Assembly (NCBI GenBank): GCA_903902945.1
Contig: CAIUWU010000070.1
Span: 1-29,536 of the forward strand
From: an uncultured Pseudomonadota bacterium
Lineage (GTDB): Bacteria; Pseudomonadota; Gammaproteobacteria; Methylococcales; Methylomonadaceae
Length of the DNA stretch: 29,536 bases
Reading direction: 5' to 3'
Made by a program: the position numbers and the translations under genes. The notes under the pieces were generated by a model. The model made no database searches, was not told the DNA's origin, and saw only the letters and a program-made list of their open reading frames with translations. Below, piece after piece: positions 8,574-16,701 of this stretch. The first letter of the stretch is position 1. Every line of letters starts with the position of its first letter.

Positions 8574-8601
8574 TATTAGTTATTTAGCCCTAAAACTAAT
8601 A
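8574..8601. promoter_or_regulatory. Palindromic operator candidate upstream of the small RHH-like gene
   Basis: TATTAGTT and AACTAATA form perfect 8-bp arms around a 12-bp centre. On the minus strand it lies just upstream of the Shine-Dalgarno of the gene at 8560, and overlaps a possible promoter (TTGTGC, then a TAAATA-like -10). This position suits autorepression. The stretch 8602-8712 beyond it holds nothing else I recognise. Confidence 0.5.
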
Positions 8602-8712
8602 GCACAATGATTTTTTTGCCGCTACCTTGTCGACCACGCTGGCTAGCGCCAAGCAAGCCGCGACCGCTGTTAGCCCGGCCATCGTGACCTATTGCAAACC
8701 GGCGCTCGGGGC

Positions 8713-9357
8713 TCAGTTTTCAGCGCGCACAACCAGGCGTTGTAACCATGCCCGGAGAAGCTGCCTGGATTTTGCCGGCTGCCCATCAGATAACGACTCG
8801 GCGGACTGATGCAGCGATTCAGGGTCGGTAATCTCGACGCTAGCATCAGGCAGATCGTCCGGTCGGATGATCCCGCGCAACATCCCACAACCCGGCCGTA
8901 ATTGCTGCCAATCATCGGGCAGACTCAGCCACGCAAGATGGGCGGTTCCCAAAAGCTTGCCGTCTTGATCCAATGGCGGAGGCTGATCAGCCAGCGCCAG
9001 CAATAACTGATCCAGCCCCGGATTGTGTCCAATCAACAGCACCCGGCGTTTATAACCGGGACAGTCAGCCAGTACCTGCTTTAGCGCCTCCGAACCGGCT
9101 TCATAAATCCGATCGTCAAAAATCAGGTGTTTAGACGGATTCAGCCGCAGACCCTTGCAAACCTTTTCGGCAGTTTCCCGGGCCCGGTCGGCCTGAGAAC
9201 TGACAATCCATTCCGGAACCTGTTGCGAAGCCAGCAGCCACTCGCCGATAGCCAACGCCGCTTTACGACCGCGTTTTTTCAACGGCCGGTTATAGTCGGC
9301 AACATCGAGCGGCCAGGCGGATTTGCCATGCCGCATCAGCAGCAATTCACGCCCCAT
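8713..9357 (-). CDS. sixA: SixA-type phosphohistidine phosphatase
   Basis: SixA enzymes remove phosphate from phosphohistidine on signalling proteins, for example the HPt domain of ArcB or nitrogen-PTS phosphocarriers. The protein starts GRELLLMRHGKSAW, holding the histidine-phosphatase RHG motif, and continues with SQADRARETAEKV and the second catalytic histidine in LIGHNPGLDQLL near residue 106. At 214 residues it is longer than E. coli SixA (about 160); the extra length is mostly C-terminal. The ATG at 9357 has GGTGAG upstream and overlaps the end of phoU2 by 11 bases, so the two are probably translationally coupled and share the Pho-box promoter at 10139. A TTG further upstream is less likely. 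Confidence 0.85.
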   Translation of the reverse strand: MGRELLLMRHGKSAWPLDVADYNRPLKKRGRKAALAIGEWLLASQQVPEWIVSSQADRARETAEKVCKGLRLNPSKHLIFDDRIYEAGSEALKQVLADCPGYKRRVLLIGHNPGLDQLLLALADQPPPLDQDGKLLGTAHLAWLSLPDDWQQLRPGCGMLRGIIRPDDLPDASVEITDPESLHQSAESLSDGQPAKSRQLLRAWLQRLVVRAEN

Positions 9358-10090
9358 TGGCAGTCTCACCGAAAGCAACGGCTGGTTCAGCCAACTTCAA
9401 ATGACGCACATCCCGGCCATCGACCATGAAAATGATGGATTCGGCGATATGCCGGCAATACTCGCAGCAATGATCGAAGGCTTTGAGAATTTCAATGATC
9501 TCCAGGGTTCGCCCGACCAGATGCGCATTGGCCACGGCAAACGCCAACTGCTGCTTGATGATGGTCTGCAGGCTTTGTTCACAATTGCGACTGGTCTGCA
9601 GCAAAGCATAGGCCGGATTGGATTGCTGATTCCAGAAGGCCAGCAGCAGATTCTCCAGCATGGTTTCCGCGAGTTCGGCAATGCGAATGATATCCCCGGG
9701 AAGCTCGACGCCTGCAACATTGGCTTTGTGGGTAAACAGCCCCACCAGCAATCTGGCAATCTCGCAAAGCTCGATATTGAGCTTTTCGAGTTCCGCGCTG
9801 ATTTTGGCAATCGCGATGATGGCGCGTAAATCATTGGCGACCGGGTGATGGCGAGCCAGAACTTCCAGCACTTCCTGATCAATCGCACTCGCCAGCAGTG
9901 TCACATGACTACTCTGCGCAATCAGTTGCAAAGCGGCCTCGCCATCTTCTTCAGCGAAGGCCTCTATCATCAGCTCCAGCTGCTGTTGCAGCAAAGCCGT
10001 CATTTTCAAGGCCAAGTGCTGTAACTGATCTAATTCATTATCAAAAGCCTGCAGAATATGGCCGGACGGCGATGGCGTTTGCATTGTCAT
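9347..10090 (-). CDS. Second PhoU-like protein with degenerate metal-site motifs
   Basis: A 247-residue all-helical protein with the two-repeat PhoU layout. It differs from the phoU at the window start at the residues that bind metal in PhoU. The first motif, ERIGDEAAR there, reads EKLNIELCE here (aspartate lost). The second, ERIGDHSCN, reads KAFDHCCEY (first acid lost, aspartate kept). The C-terminal ESIIFMVDGRDVRHLK matches the PhoU end (HVIYMVKGKDVR). It has its own Pho box, so unlike the phoU in the pst block it is probably induced strongly and separately on starvation. It is coupled to sixA. Function is unknown: it may tune PhoR signalling, compete with PhoU, or act as an adaptor for SixA. 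The start could be 10090 or the ATG at 10084. Confidence 0.85.
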   Translation of the reverse strand: MTMQTPSPSGHILQAFDNELDQLQHLALKMTALLQQQLELMIEAFAEEDGEAALQLIAQSSHVTLLASAIDQEVLEVLARHHPVANDLRAIIAIAKISAELEKLNIELCEIARLLVGLFTHKANVAGVELPGDIIRIAELAETMLENLLLAFWNQQSNPAYALLQTSRNCEQSLQTIIKQQLAFAVANAHLVGRTLEIIEILKAFDHCCEYCRHIAESIIFMVDGRDVRHLKLAEPAVAFGETANGA

Positions 10091-10122
10091 GTCTAAAAGC
10101 TCATGGATTCAGGAATCTCAAG

Positions 10123-10156
10123 ACTTTAACGGCCAAAAATGACAGCAGCATGACAA
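10123..10156 (-). promoter_or_regulatory. Pho box and -10 element of phoU2-sixA
   Basis: On the minus strand, TTGTCAT (10156-10150) and CTGTCAT (10145-10139) are separated by GCTG. A 10-nt spacer and then TAAAGT (10128-10123) follow. The predicted transcript start is near 10116, about 26 nt before the phoU2 ATG. Confidence 0.85.
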
Positions 10157-10198
10157 TTTGCACCGGCCATCACCGGCCTGCTGCCAGTGAAACAGCCC

Positions 10199-12568
10199 TT
10201 AGCTCCACGGCCAGACCCAGTTGTCTGTTTCCGGTAAATCAATGCCAAACCGGTAAGCATACTGACGACACTCCAGTTGCTTATCGCGCATTTTCTCCTT
10301 GACATGGGCACCTGCCACACTCAATGCCGGCAACCGGTCAATAGCATCGATCACCAGACTAAAGCGATCGATCTGATTCTGAATCGCCAGTTCCAGCGGG
10401 GTGTTGATGCTGCCTTTTTCTTTATAACCGCGGACATGCAGATTTTTATGATTGTTGCGCCGGTAAGCCAGCCGGTGAATCAGCCACGGATAACCGTGAA
10501 AATTGAACAGCACCGGCTTGTCGATGGTAAATAAGCTGTCGAAGTCTTTATCAGTTAGACCATGAGGATGCTCGGTCGCAGGCGTCAGCTTGTACAAATC
10601 CACCACATTGATGAAGCGAATCTTCAGCGCCGGAAACTGCTCGCGCAAAATGACCACTGCGGCCAGCGCTTCTTTAGTAGGAATATCGCCAGCCGCCGCC
10701 ATCACCAAATCAGGCTCGACACCGGCATCATTGCTGGCCCATTCCCAGATACCAATCCCTTTGCGGCAATGTTTGATGGCAGCGTCCATGCTGAGATATT
10801 GCAGATGCTTCTGCTTATCGGAAACGATGACATTGATGTAGTTGGTGCTTTGCAGACAGTGTTGACTGACCACCAGCAAAGAGTTGACATCCGGCGGCAG
10901 GTAAATGCGGGTCACTGCCGGGCTTTTATTGACTACCAGATCCAGAAATCCGGGGTCCTGATGAGTAAAACCATTATGATCCTGACGCCAGACCGTCGAA
11001 GTAATCAGCAGATTCAGCGACGACACAGGCGCCCGCCAACCAACCTCTTTCGACATTGCCAGCCATTTGGCATGTTGGTTGAACATGGAATCGATCACAT
11101 GCACAAACGCTTCATAGGTCGAGAAGAAGCCATGCCGCCCGGTCAGCAGATAGCCTTCCAGCCAGCCTTCCAAAGTATGTTCGGATAACATCTCCATGAC
11201 CCGGCCATCAGGCGATAATTCACCGCCGTCCTCATCTTCGGGATAGTAAGCCGCCAGCCAGGTCTTTTTACTGACCTGGTAGATATCATCCAGCTTGTTG
11301 GAGGTATTTTCATCGGGACCGAACACCCGGAAATTATCGGGATTGGCCCGCATGATGTCGCGCAGTAATTTGCCCAGTGGCCGGGTATTTTCGGCACTCA
11401 GCGTACCAGGGCAGGCCACTTCCTGCGCATAAACGCTAATATCAGGCAACTCCAGCGGTTTTCTGAGAAGCCCGCCATTGGCATGCGGATTAGCGCTCAT
11501 GCGTTTATTCCCCTGGGGTGCCAGCTGCTGCAGGCTATCCAGCAGTTTTCCCGAATCATCAAATAAGTCTTCCGGCTGATAACTGCGCAGCCATTGCTCC
11601 AGTTGCCGCAGATGAGCCGGATTGTCACAGACATTGGTCAGTGGCACCTGATGTGAACGCCAGCATCCTTCTACCTTATGGCCATCGACCTGCTCCGGGC
11701 CGGTCCAGCCTTTAGGACTTCTGAGGATAATCATCGGCCAGCGTGGTCTGAGCGCCTGACCGGATTGTCTGGCGGCGGTTTGAATCAGGCGGATTTTTTC
11801 CCGGCAAATTTCCAAGGTTTCAGCCATGCGGGCATGCATGTCCAGAGGTTCCGAACCTTCGACAAAATGCGGTTCCCAGCCATAACCGTTAAACAAGGCC
11901 GCCAGTTCGTCATGACTGATACGCGACAGTAAAGTCGGATTATTAATTTTGTAGCCGTTGAGATGCAGTATCGGCAATACCGCACCATCTCTGACCGGAT
12001 TGAGAAACTTGTTGGAATGCCACGAAGTCGCCAGCGCCGCAGTTTCGGCTTCACCGTCGCCGACCACCACCGTCACCAGCAAATCGGGATTATCGAAAGC
12101 AGCACCAAAGGCATGGGAAATGCTATAACCCAGCTCGCCTCCCTCATGAATCGAGCCCGGTGTTTCAGGGGTACAGTGACTGCCGATTCCGCCCGGAAAA
12201 GAAAACGCCTTGAAGAAATGTCGCATCCCATCCAGAGTTTCGGATTTGTGCGGATAAATTTCGCTGTAAGTGCCTTCCAGATAAACCGGCGCCAACACAC
12301 CGGGAGCGCCATGTCCGGGACCGGCCAGAAAGATGGCATTGAGATCGTATTTTTTAATCAGCCGGTTAAGGTGAATATAGATAAAACTCAGCCCCGGACT
12401 GGAACCCCAGTGCCCCAACAAACGCGGCTTGATCTGTTCGGCCGCCAGCGGTTCTCTGAGCAAAGGATTGTCGCGCAGATAAATCATCCCGGCGGCTAGG
12501 TAGTTACACGCCCGCCAATAGGCATGCAGCGCTTCGATTTCGGGTTTGCCTGGTAAATCGTTGGTCAT
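10199..12568 (-). CDS. Phosphoketolase (xylulose-5-P / fructose-6-P)
   Basis: Phosphoketolase splits xylulose-5-P or fructose-6-P with inorganic phosphate into acetyl phosphate plus glyceraldehyde-3-P or erythrose-4-P, using thiamine diphosphate. The ATG at 12568 gives 789 residues, the usual length, with GGGAG upstream; a GTG at 12637 would add 23 atypical residues. Family landmarks in order: GHWGSSPGLSFIYIHLNRLI near residue 50, GPGHGAPGVLAPVYLEGTYSE, SFPGGIGSH, HEGGELGYS, the ThDP/Mg motif VVVGDGEAETAALATSWHSN with LHLNGYKI, FRVFGPDENTSNKL, and GRHGFFSTYEAF. In bacteria fixing carbon through the ribulose monophosphate cycle it gives a short route to C2 units. A half-site resembling a Pho box with a good -10 lies upstream. 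Confidence 0.93.
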   Translation of the reverse strand: MTNDLPGKPEIEALHAYWRACNYLAAGMIYLRDNPLLREPLAAEQIKPRLLGHWGSSPGLSFIYIHLNRLIKKYDLNAIFLAGPGHGAPGVLAPVYLEGTYSEIYPHKSETLDGMRHFFKAFSFPGGIGSHCTPETPGSIHEGGELGYSISHAFGAAFDNPDLLVTVVVGDGEAETAALATSWHSNKFLNPVRDGAVLPILHLNGYKINNPTLLSRISHDELAALFNGYGWEPHFVEGSEPLDMHARMAETLEICREKIRLIQTAARQSGQALRPRWPMIILRSPKGWTGPEQVDGHKVEGCWRSHQVPLTNVCDNPAHLRQLEQWLRSYQPEDLFDDSGKLLDSLQQLAPQGNKRMSANPHANGGLLRKPLELPDISVYAQEVACPGTLSAENTRPLGKLLRDIMRANPDNFRVFGPDENTSNKLDDIYQVSKKTWLAAYYPEDEDGGELSPDGRVMEMLSEHTLEGWLEGYLLTGRHGFFSTYEAFVHVIDSMFNQHAKWLAMSKEVGWRAPVSSLNLLITSTVWRQDHNGFTHQDPGFLDLVVNKSPAVTRIYLPPDVNSLLVVSQHCLQSTNYINVIVSDKQKHLQYLSMDAAIKHCRKGIGIWEWASNDAGVEPDLVMAAAGDIPTKEALAAVVILREQFPALKIRFINVVDLYKLTPATEHPHGLTDKDFDSLFTIDKPVLFNFHGYPWLIHRLAYRRNNHKNLHVRGYKEKGSINTPLELAIQNQIDRFSLVIDAIDRLPALSVAGAHVKEKMRDKQLECRQYAYRFGIDLPETDNWVWPWS

Positions 12569-12646
12569 CAATGCCACTCCCTCTGTAGTCTGAAGCCGCT
12601 CACGGCTTATGCTGAACCTTTTATGGTTTGGATTCACGTTCCACCC

Positions 12647-12669
12647 TGTATAGCAAAGCTATATGACAA
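12647..12669 (-). promoter_or_regulatory. Candidate promoter of phosphoketolase with a single Pho half-site
   Basis: On the minus strand, TTGTCAT (12669-12663) is followed by a 10-nt spacer and TATACA (12652-12647), exactly the geometry of the seven full boxes in this window. The upstream half-site position (12680-12674) reads GCAACCT and does not match. It may be a weak or degenerate Pho promoter. The transcript would start near 12640, leaving a 5' leader of about 70 nt. Confidence 0.45.
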
Positions 12670-12710
12670 AACGAGGTTGCTGGCTGAAAAAGGCGGGCAG
12701 GCTAGCAAAT

Positions 12711-13472
12711 TCAGGGAGCAATCATGCCATTGTGCAAACAGGCTTCTTCAAAATTGAATACCACTTCGCTATCCGGCAACACCAGACTGTGATCTTTATG
12801 TTTATAGTCGAGACGCAACAATAAATCTTTGATCAGATTGATGTGAGTTGCCGGTTTGTCATTGGCTCTAACGATGATCCACGGCGCCACCAGATGATGG
12901 GTTCTGGCCAGCATGATATTGCGTGCCTGACTGTATTCAGCCCAATGTTTCTGAGCAACTTTGTCGATAGGACTGACTTTCCACTGTTTCAACGGATTAT
13001 CCTTGCGCTCCTGCAAGCGACGCTTCTGCTCGTCTTTATCGATATCCAGATAATATTTGAACAATTTGATCCCGGAACGCACCAGTAATTGCTCATAATC
13101 AATCACGGTTTCCATAAACTCCTGATATTCATTATCGCTACAGAATCCCATCACCCGCTCGACACCAGCCCGGTTGTACCAGCTGCGATTGAATAACACC
13201 ATTTCCTGGCTGGCCGGCAAATGCGCGGTATAACGCTGAAAATACCAGCTGCTCAGATCGCGGCTGGAAGGCTTGCCCAACGCCACCACCCGCACTTCGC
13301 GCGGACTCAGATGCTGCACAATCCGCTTGATGGTGCCGTCTTTACCGCCAGTGTCACGGCCTTCAAAAATAATCAGAATCTTGTCGTTATGCTTGATGAG
13401 GTGATTTTGCAGCTTGACCAACTCGATTTGTAACAGCGTCAGCGTTTCTTTATAAATTTTTTTATTAGCCAT
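12711..13472 (-). CDS. ppk2: Polyphosphate kinase 2 family protein
   Basis: PPK2 enzymes move phosphate between polyphosphate and nucleotides, mostly making NTPs or NDPs from stored polyphosphate. The 253-residue protein has the single-domain PPK2 layout: Walker A FEGRDTGGKDGTIKRI near residue 36, the SSWYFQRYTAHLP segment, Walker B-like MVLFNRSWYNRAGVERVMGF near 92-111, and lid residues around KRRLQERKDNPLKQWK. Whether it prefers ADP, GDP or AMP cannot be read from the sequence. The ATG has a strong Shine-Dalgarno (CGGAGAT). It is divergent from the Pho-driven plus-strand operon beginning at 13570, and upstream of phosphoketolase on the same strand (143 nt apart). I see no convincing Pho box of its own. 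Confidence 0.93.
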   Translation of the reverse strand: MANKKIYKETLTLLQIELVKLQNHLIKHNDKILIIFEGRDTGGKDGTIKRIVQHLSPREVRVVALGKPSSRDLSSWYFQRYTAHLPASQEMVLFNRSWYNRAGVERVMGFCSDNEYQEFMETVIDYEQLLVRSGIKLFKYYLDIDKDEQKRRLQERKDNPLKQWKVSPIDKVAQKHWAEYSQARNIMLARTHHLVAPWIIVRANDKPATHINLIKDLLLRLDYKHKDHSLVLPDSEVVFNFEEACLHNGMIAP

Positions 13473-13569
13473 GCTTATCTCCGGCGGTGTCTGGTGGCGA
13501 CCGGCATTACAGCATGAATGACAGCCGACGCCTATCGATCACAGCATCAGCCAGCTGCCGGCGCACTGG

Positions 13570-13614
13570 CTGTCATATTGCCGTCATATCGCTGTCATCA
13601 AGTTTTGTTATTAA
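13570..13614 (+). promoter_or_regulatory. Triple Pho half-site and -10 element of the GNAT-hydrolase operon
   Basis: Three half-sites in perfect 11-bp register: CTGTCAT (13570-13576), CCGTCAT (13581-13587) and CTGTCAT (13592-13598). A 10-nt spacer and TATTAA (13609-13614) follow. The transcript should start near 13620, essentially at the ATG at 13623. Confidence 0.88.
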
Positions 13615-13622
13615 TCACGGCC

Positions 13623-15152
13623 ATGAAAAAGAGCAAATTAAAAAAACATAAACTGCGTTTACGCCATTTGACACTGGATGATTATCAGCAAATTGCCGAA
13701 TTGATGGGGCATGTCTATGACAATCTGGGCGGCGCCTGGAAGCAGGATCAATATATTTCCCAGATCAGCCGCTTTGCCAAGGGCCAGATTGGCATTGAAG
13801 ATAACGGCGTGTTAGTGGCGGCTTCTTTCAGCATGATCGTTGACTATAACCGCTTCGGCGATGTCCATACCTATGCCCAGATTACCGGCGACGGCTATCT
13901 GACTCATCATAGCGATGATGGCGATACCCTGTATGGGGTGGATATTTTTGTTCATCCCAAATTTCGCGGTTTGCGACTGGGGCGTCGACTGTACGATGCC
14001 CGCAAGGAATTATGCCGTAATCTCAATCTCAGGCGTTTCATTGCCGGCGGCCGGATTCCCGGCTACAGCCAGTATGCCAATACGCTATCACCGGTGAAAT
14101 ACATCGAAGAAGTCAAAAACCGTGAAATCTTCGACCCGGTACTGTCATTCCAGCTGGCCAACGGCTTTCATGTCCGCAAACTGCTGACCGGTTATTTGCC
14201 GGTCGATAGTGACTCACACGGCTATGCCACCTTGCTGGAATGGGTCAATCTGGATTATGTCGACAAACCGCCGACTATCGGCGGCCCCAAAAACATCATC
14301 CGGCTGGGCGTGGTGCAATGGCAGATGCGCACCTTAACCAGTGTCGAAGAACTGCTGCAACATGCCGAATTTTTTATTGATGCGGTTGCCGGCTATAACG
14401 CCGACTTCGTGCTGTTTCCTGAATACATGAGCGCGCCGTTGATCGGTCTGTTCAATGATAAAAATCCGGCCGATGCGATCCGGATGCTGGCCGGCTTCAG
14501 CAGTCAGATCCGCAACGGCCTGTTACAAATGGCGATGTCTTACAACATCAATATCATTGCCGGCTCGATGCCGGAATACAGCGCCCATGAACTTTACAAT
14601 GTGTCCTGGTTGTTGCGGCGGGACGGTACGTTTGAAGCCCAGTACAAAATTCATGTCACTCCCGATGAAGTCCGTTACTGGGGCGTCAAAGGCGGCGATG
14701 CGCTTAAAGTGTTCGATACCGACTGCGGCAAGATAGCGGTACTGGTCTGCTACGACTCCGAGTTTCCGGAGTTGGCCCGCCTGGCGGCGCTGCAAGGGGC
14801 GCAAATCATGTTTGTGCCGTTCTGGACAGACACCAAAAACGCCTACCAGCGGGTGCGTTACTGCTCACACGCCCGAGCCATAGAAAACGAATGCTTCGTC
14901 GCCATCGCCGGCAGTGTCGGTAATTTACCGGATGCCGAGAATATGGATATTCAGTATGCTCAGGCGGCAATTTTCAGCCCCAGTGATTTTTCGTTTCCGC
15001 ATGATGCGATTCTGGCCGAAGCTACTCCCAATACCGAAATGACGCTGATTGCCGATGTCAATCTCGATTTGCTGCGACAAGTGCGAACCCATGGCGCCAC
15101 CCGTAACCTGTCCAATCGCCGCCCAGATATTTATCGGCTGGAATGGCATTAG
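13623..15152 (+). CDS. GNAT acetyltransferase / carbon-nitrogen hydrolase fusion
   Basis: A 509-residue two-domain protein. Residues about 10-195 form a GNAT N-acyltransferase with the acetyl-CoA loop seen as VDIFVHPKFRGLRLGRRLYD. Residues about 220-505 form a nitrilase-superfamily amidase with its Glu-Lys-Cys triad: FPEYM (E), YKIHVTPDE (K) and VLVCYDSEFPE (C). Such fusions are widespread (Bacillus YhcX is one) but the substrate is not established to my knowledge. I choose the ATG at 13623 because the GNAT fold begins immediately after it; the in-frame ATG at 13518 would place the Pho box inside the gene. No Shine-Dalgarno is visible and the predicted transcript start is 1-3 nt upstream, so leaderless translation is likely. 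It heads a Pho-controlled operon with the CHAD gene, alkaline phosphatase and a secreted protein. Confidence 0.9.
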   Translation: MKKSKLKKHKLRLRHLTLDDYQQIAELMGHVYDNLGGAWKQDQYISQISRFAKGQIGIEDNGVLVAASFSMIVDYNRFGDVHTYAQITGDGYLTHHSDDGDTLYGVDIFVHPKFRGLRLGRRLYDARKELCRNLNLRRFIAGGRIPGYSQYANTLSPVKYIEEVKNREIFDPVLSFQLANGFHVRKLLTGYLPVDSDSHGYATLLEWVNLDYVDKPPTIGGPKNIIRLGVVQWQMRTLTSVEELLQHAEFFIDAVAGYNADFVLFPEYMSAPLIGLFNDKNPADAIRMLAGFSSQIRNGLLQMAMSYNINIIAGSMPEYSAHELYNVSWLLRRDGTFEAQYKIHVTPDEVRYWGVKGGDALKVFDTDCGKIAVLVCYDSEFPELARLAALQGAQIMFVPFWTDTKNAYQRVRYCSHARAIENECFVAIAGSVGNLPDAENMDIQYAQAAIFSPSDFSFPHDAILAEATPNTEMTLIADVNLDLLRQVRTHGATRNLSNRRPDIYRLEWH

Positions 15153-15180
15153 ACTCAGCACTTTTCGAGATCAACTGTTT

Positions 15181-16695
15181 ATGCTTGCACATCAATTTTA
15201 TACGCCGACCCGGGCTCATAAATTTCTGGCCAAATTAAGCGCGCATATCAACGTCGAGGTTTTAGCCAGCGAATATATCCTCAAATCATTCTATGACAGC
15301 TTTGACTGGCGACTTTATCGCCAACAGCTGACTGCCGAGTTCATCCGCTCCGGCCAGCAATCGCGTGTTGTGCTGCGCCATATCGAAGCGGAAACCGTGA
15401 TTGCCGCCACCAACACCAAAGAAGTGCCGGCTTTTGCCAGCCAGTTTCAGGATCAGCAACTGACCGAAATACTGTCAGCGATACTGAAGAACCGCGCTTT
15501 GCTGCGGCTGTGCAGCATTGACTACCAGCATTATTTATTGGGTTTGTTCAATAAAAAAGGCCAGTTAATCGCGCGCATCAGTTTCGAGCAATATGAGCTG
15601 ATCAACAACCGCATCATAGTAACTGCCGAACCGGGACACGAAGCCAGACTCGCCGCCATTACCCGGCTGATGAACCAAGAATTAAAGTTATTAGCCGTCA
15701 AAGAGCCGGTAGTCAGCAAAATCCTCAAAGCCCAGGGCCGCAAACCCAAAGACTATTCAGCGAAACTGAAACTGCGATTCAGCCCCGATCAGCCCGCGAT
15801 TAGCGCTGCCCAGGAAATACACCGCCAGCTGCTGACCATCCTCAGAAACAATGAACACGGCGTCATCCATAACACCGATAGCGAGTTCTTACATGATTTC
15901 AGAGTTGCCGTCCACAAGAGCCAATGCGCACTTAAACAACTCAAACATCTCTATCCGGCCACCGAGCGGGATTATTTTCTCGGCTTCTTTAACTGGCTGG
16001 CCGAAATCAGCAATCCCAGTCGCGATATCGACGTGCAACTGCTACGGCTGGCCCAGTATCAAAGCGCATTAGCGGCAGAATCGGCGTCCGCATTGCAGGC
16101 ACTGCAGGATTTTCTGATCCGCGCCCAACAACAGCAGCAGCAACTGCTGGCAACAGCGCTGCAATCCAGACGCTATCTGCTGACCTTGCAGGAATGGGAT
16201 CAGTTTCTGCAACACCCGCCCAAGCCAGCGGCCGAGCATGCCGGTCTGGCCATCAAAACCCTGGCCGATAGCCGGATTGCAAGCCTCTACAGTCGCTTTC
16301 TGCATCAGGCCGAGGCGCTGGATTTGACCATTGCAAGCACCGATACCCACCCACTGCGCAAGACCGCTAAAAAGTTGCGTTATTTGCTGGAGTTTTTCAG
16401 CAGTCTGTATCCGGAAAAACCCCTCCGAAGCCTGACCGGCCACCTAAAGACCATTCAGGATCTGCTTGGCAACGAACATGACAACCAAGTGCAGTTATCA
16501 CAGATTCAACAATTCCAGGCCCAGCTGGCGACAGCACCGGCTGAGGCAATACCGCCAGCCATCATGACCACGCTGATCGAACAGTTACTGGCTGACAACC
16601 AGTGGCTGCGCCAGCAATTTAATGAGCAGTTTGCCGCGTTTTCGACCCCTGAAAACCGGCAAAGCGTCGACAACCTGTTTAACCACAACACTTGA
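15181..16695 (+). CDS. CHAD-domain protein with a degenerate CYTH-like N-terminus
   Basis: CHAD domains are helical, histidine- and basic-rich, and bind polyphosphate. In this 504-residue protein the CHAD part spans about residues 205-500, with FLHDFRVAVHKSQCALKQL near 237 and THPLRKTAKKLRYLLEFF near 393. The first 200 residues resemble the CYTH tunnel fold often fused to CHAD (ILKSFYDSFDWRLYR, then KKGQLIARISFEQYE), but the catalytic ExExK signature at the start is missing, so it is probably not an active triphosphatase. The ATG at 15181 has only a weak GAGATC upstream. It is the second gene of the Pho-controlled operon, 28 nt after the fusion gene and 6 nt before phoA. It may anchor, store or sense polyphosphate during starvation; that role is inference. 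Confidence 0.85.
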   Translation: MLAHQFYTPTRAHKFLAKLSAHINVEVLASEYILKSFYDSFDWRLYRQQLTAEFIRSGQQSRVVLRHIEAETVIAATNTKEVPAFASQFQDQQLTEILSAILKNRALLRLCSIDYQHYLLGLFNKKGQLIARISFEQYELINNRIIVTAEPGHEARLAAITRLMNQELKLLAVKEPVVSKILKAQGRKPKDYSAKLKLRFSPDQPAISAAQEIHRQLLTILRNNEHGVIHNTDSEFLHDFRVAVHKSQCALKQLKHLYPATERDYFLGFFNWLAEISNPSRDIDVQLLRLAQYQSALAAESASALQALQDFLIRAQQQQQQLLATALQSRRYLLTLQEWDQFLQHPPKPAAEHAGLAIKTLADSRIASLYSRFLHQAEALDLTIASTDTHPLRKTAKKLRYLLEFFSSLYPEKPLRSLTGHLKTIQDLLGNEHDNQVQLSQIQQFQAQLATAPAEAIPPAIMTTLIEQLLADNQWLRQQFNEQFAAFSTPENRQSVDNLFNHNT

Positions 16696-16701
16696 AACCG
16701 T

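Noticed and set aside
10158..10198. GC-rich repeats (CACCGGCC twice) after the phosphoketolase stop as a terminator
   Set aside because: Only 4-bp self-complementary stems form and no U-tract follows; a direct repeat explains it equally well.
10562..11188. Open frame of 208 codons on the plus strand opposite phosphoketolase
   Set aside because: It is antisense to conserved phosphoketolase coding sequence and rich in H, Q and R, as shadow frames are here; no domain is recognisable.
12569..12637. GTG start at 12637 giving phosphoketolase a 23-residue N-terminal extension
   Set aside because: The ATG at 12568 has a good Shine-Dalgarno and the family's usual N-terminus; the extension lies just downstream of the predicted transcript start and looks non-coding.
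13506..13524. Possible Pho box for ppk2 on the minus strand (CTGTCAT and CTGTAAT)
   Set aside because: The half-sites are 12 bp apart rather than 11, and no -10-like hexamer lies 10 nt downstream of either, unlike every other box in the window.
13548..13572. Inverted repeat CAGCCAG / CTGGCTG overlapping the first Pho half-site of the GNAT operon
   Set aside because: Arms are only 7 bp with an 11-nt loop and no U-tract; it is better explained by chance overlap with the Pho box.
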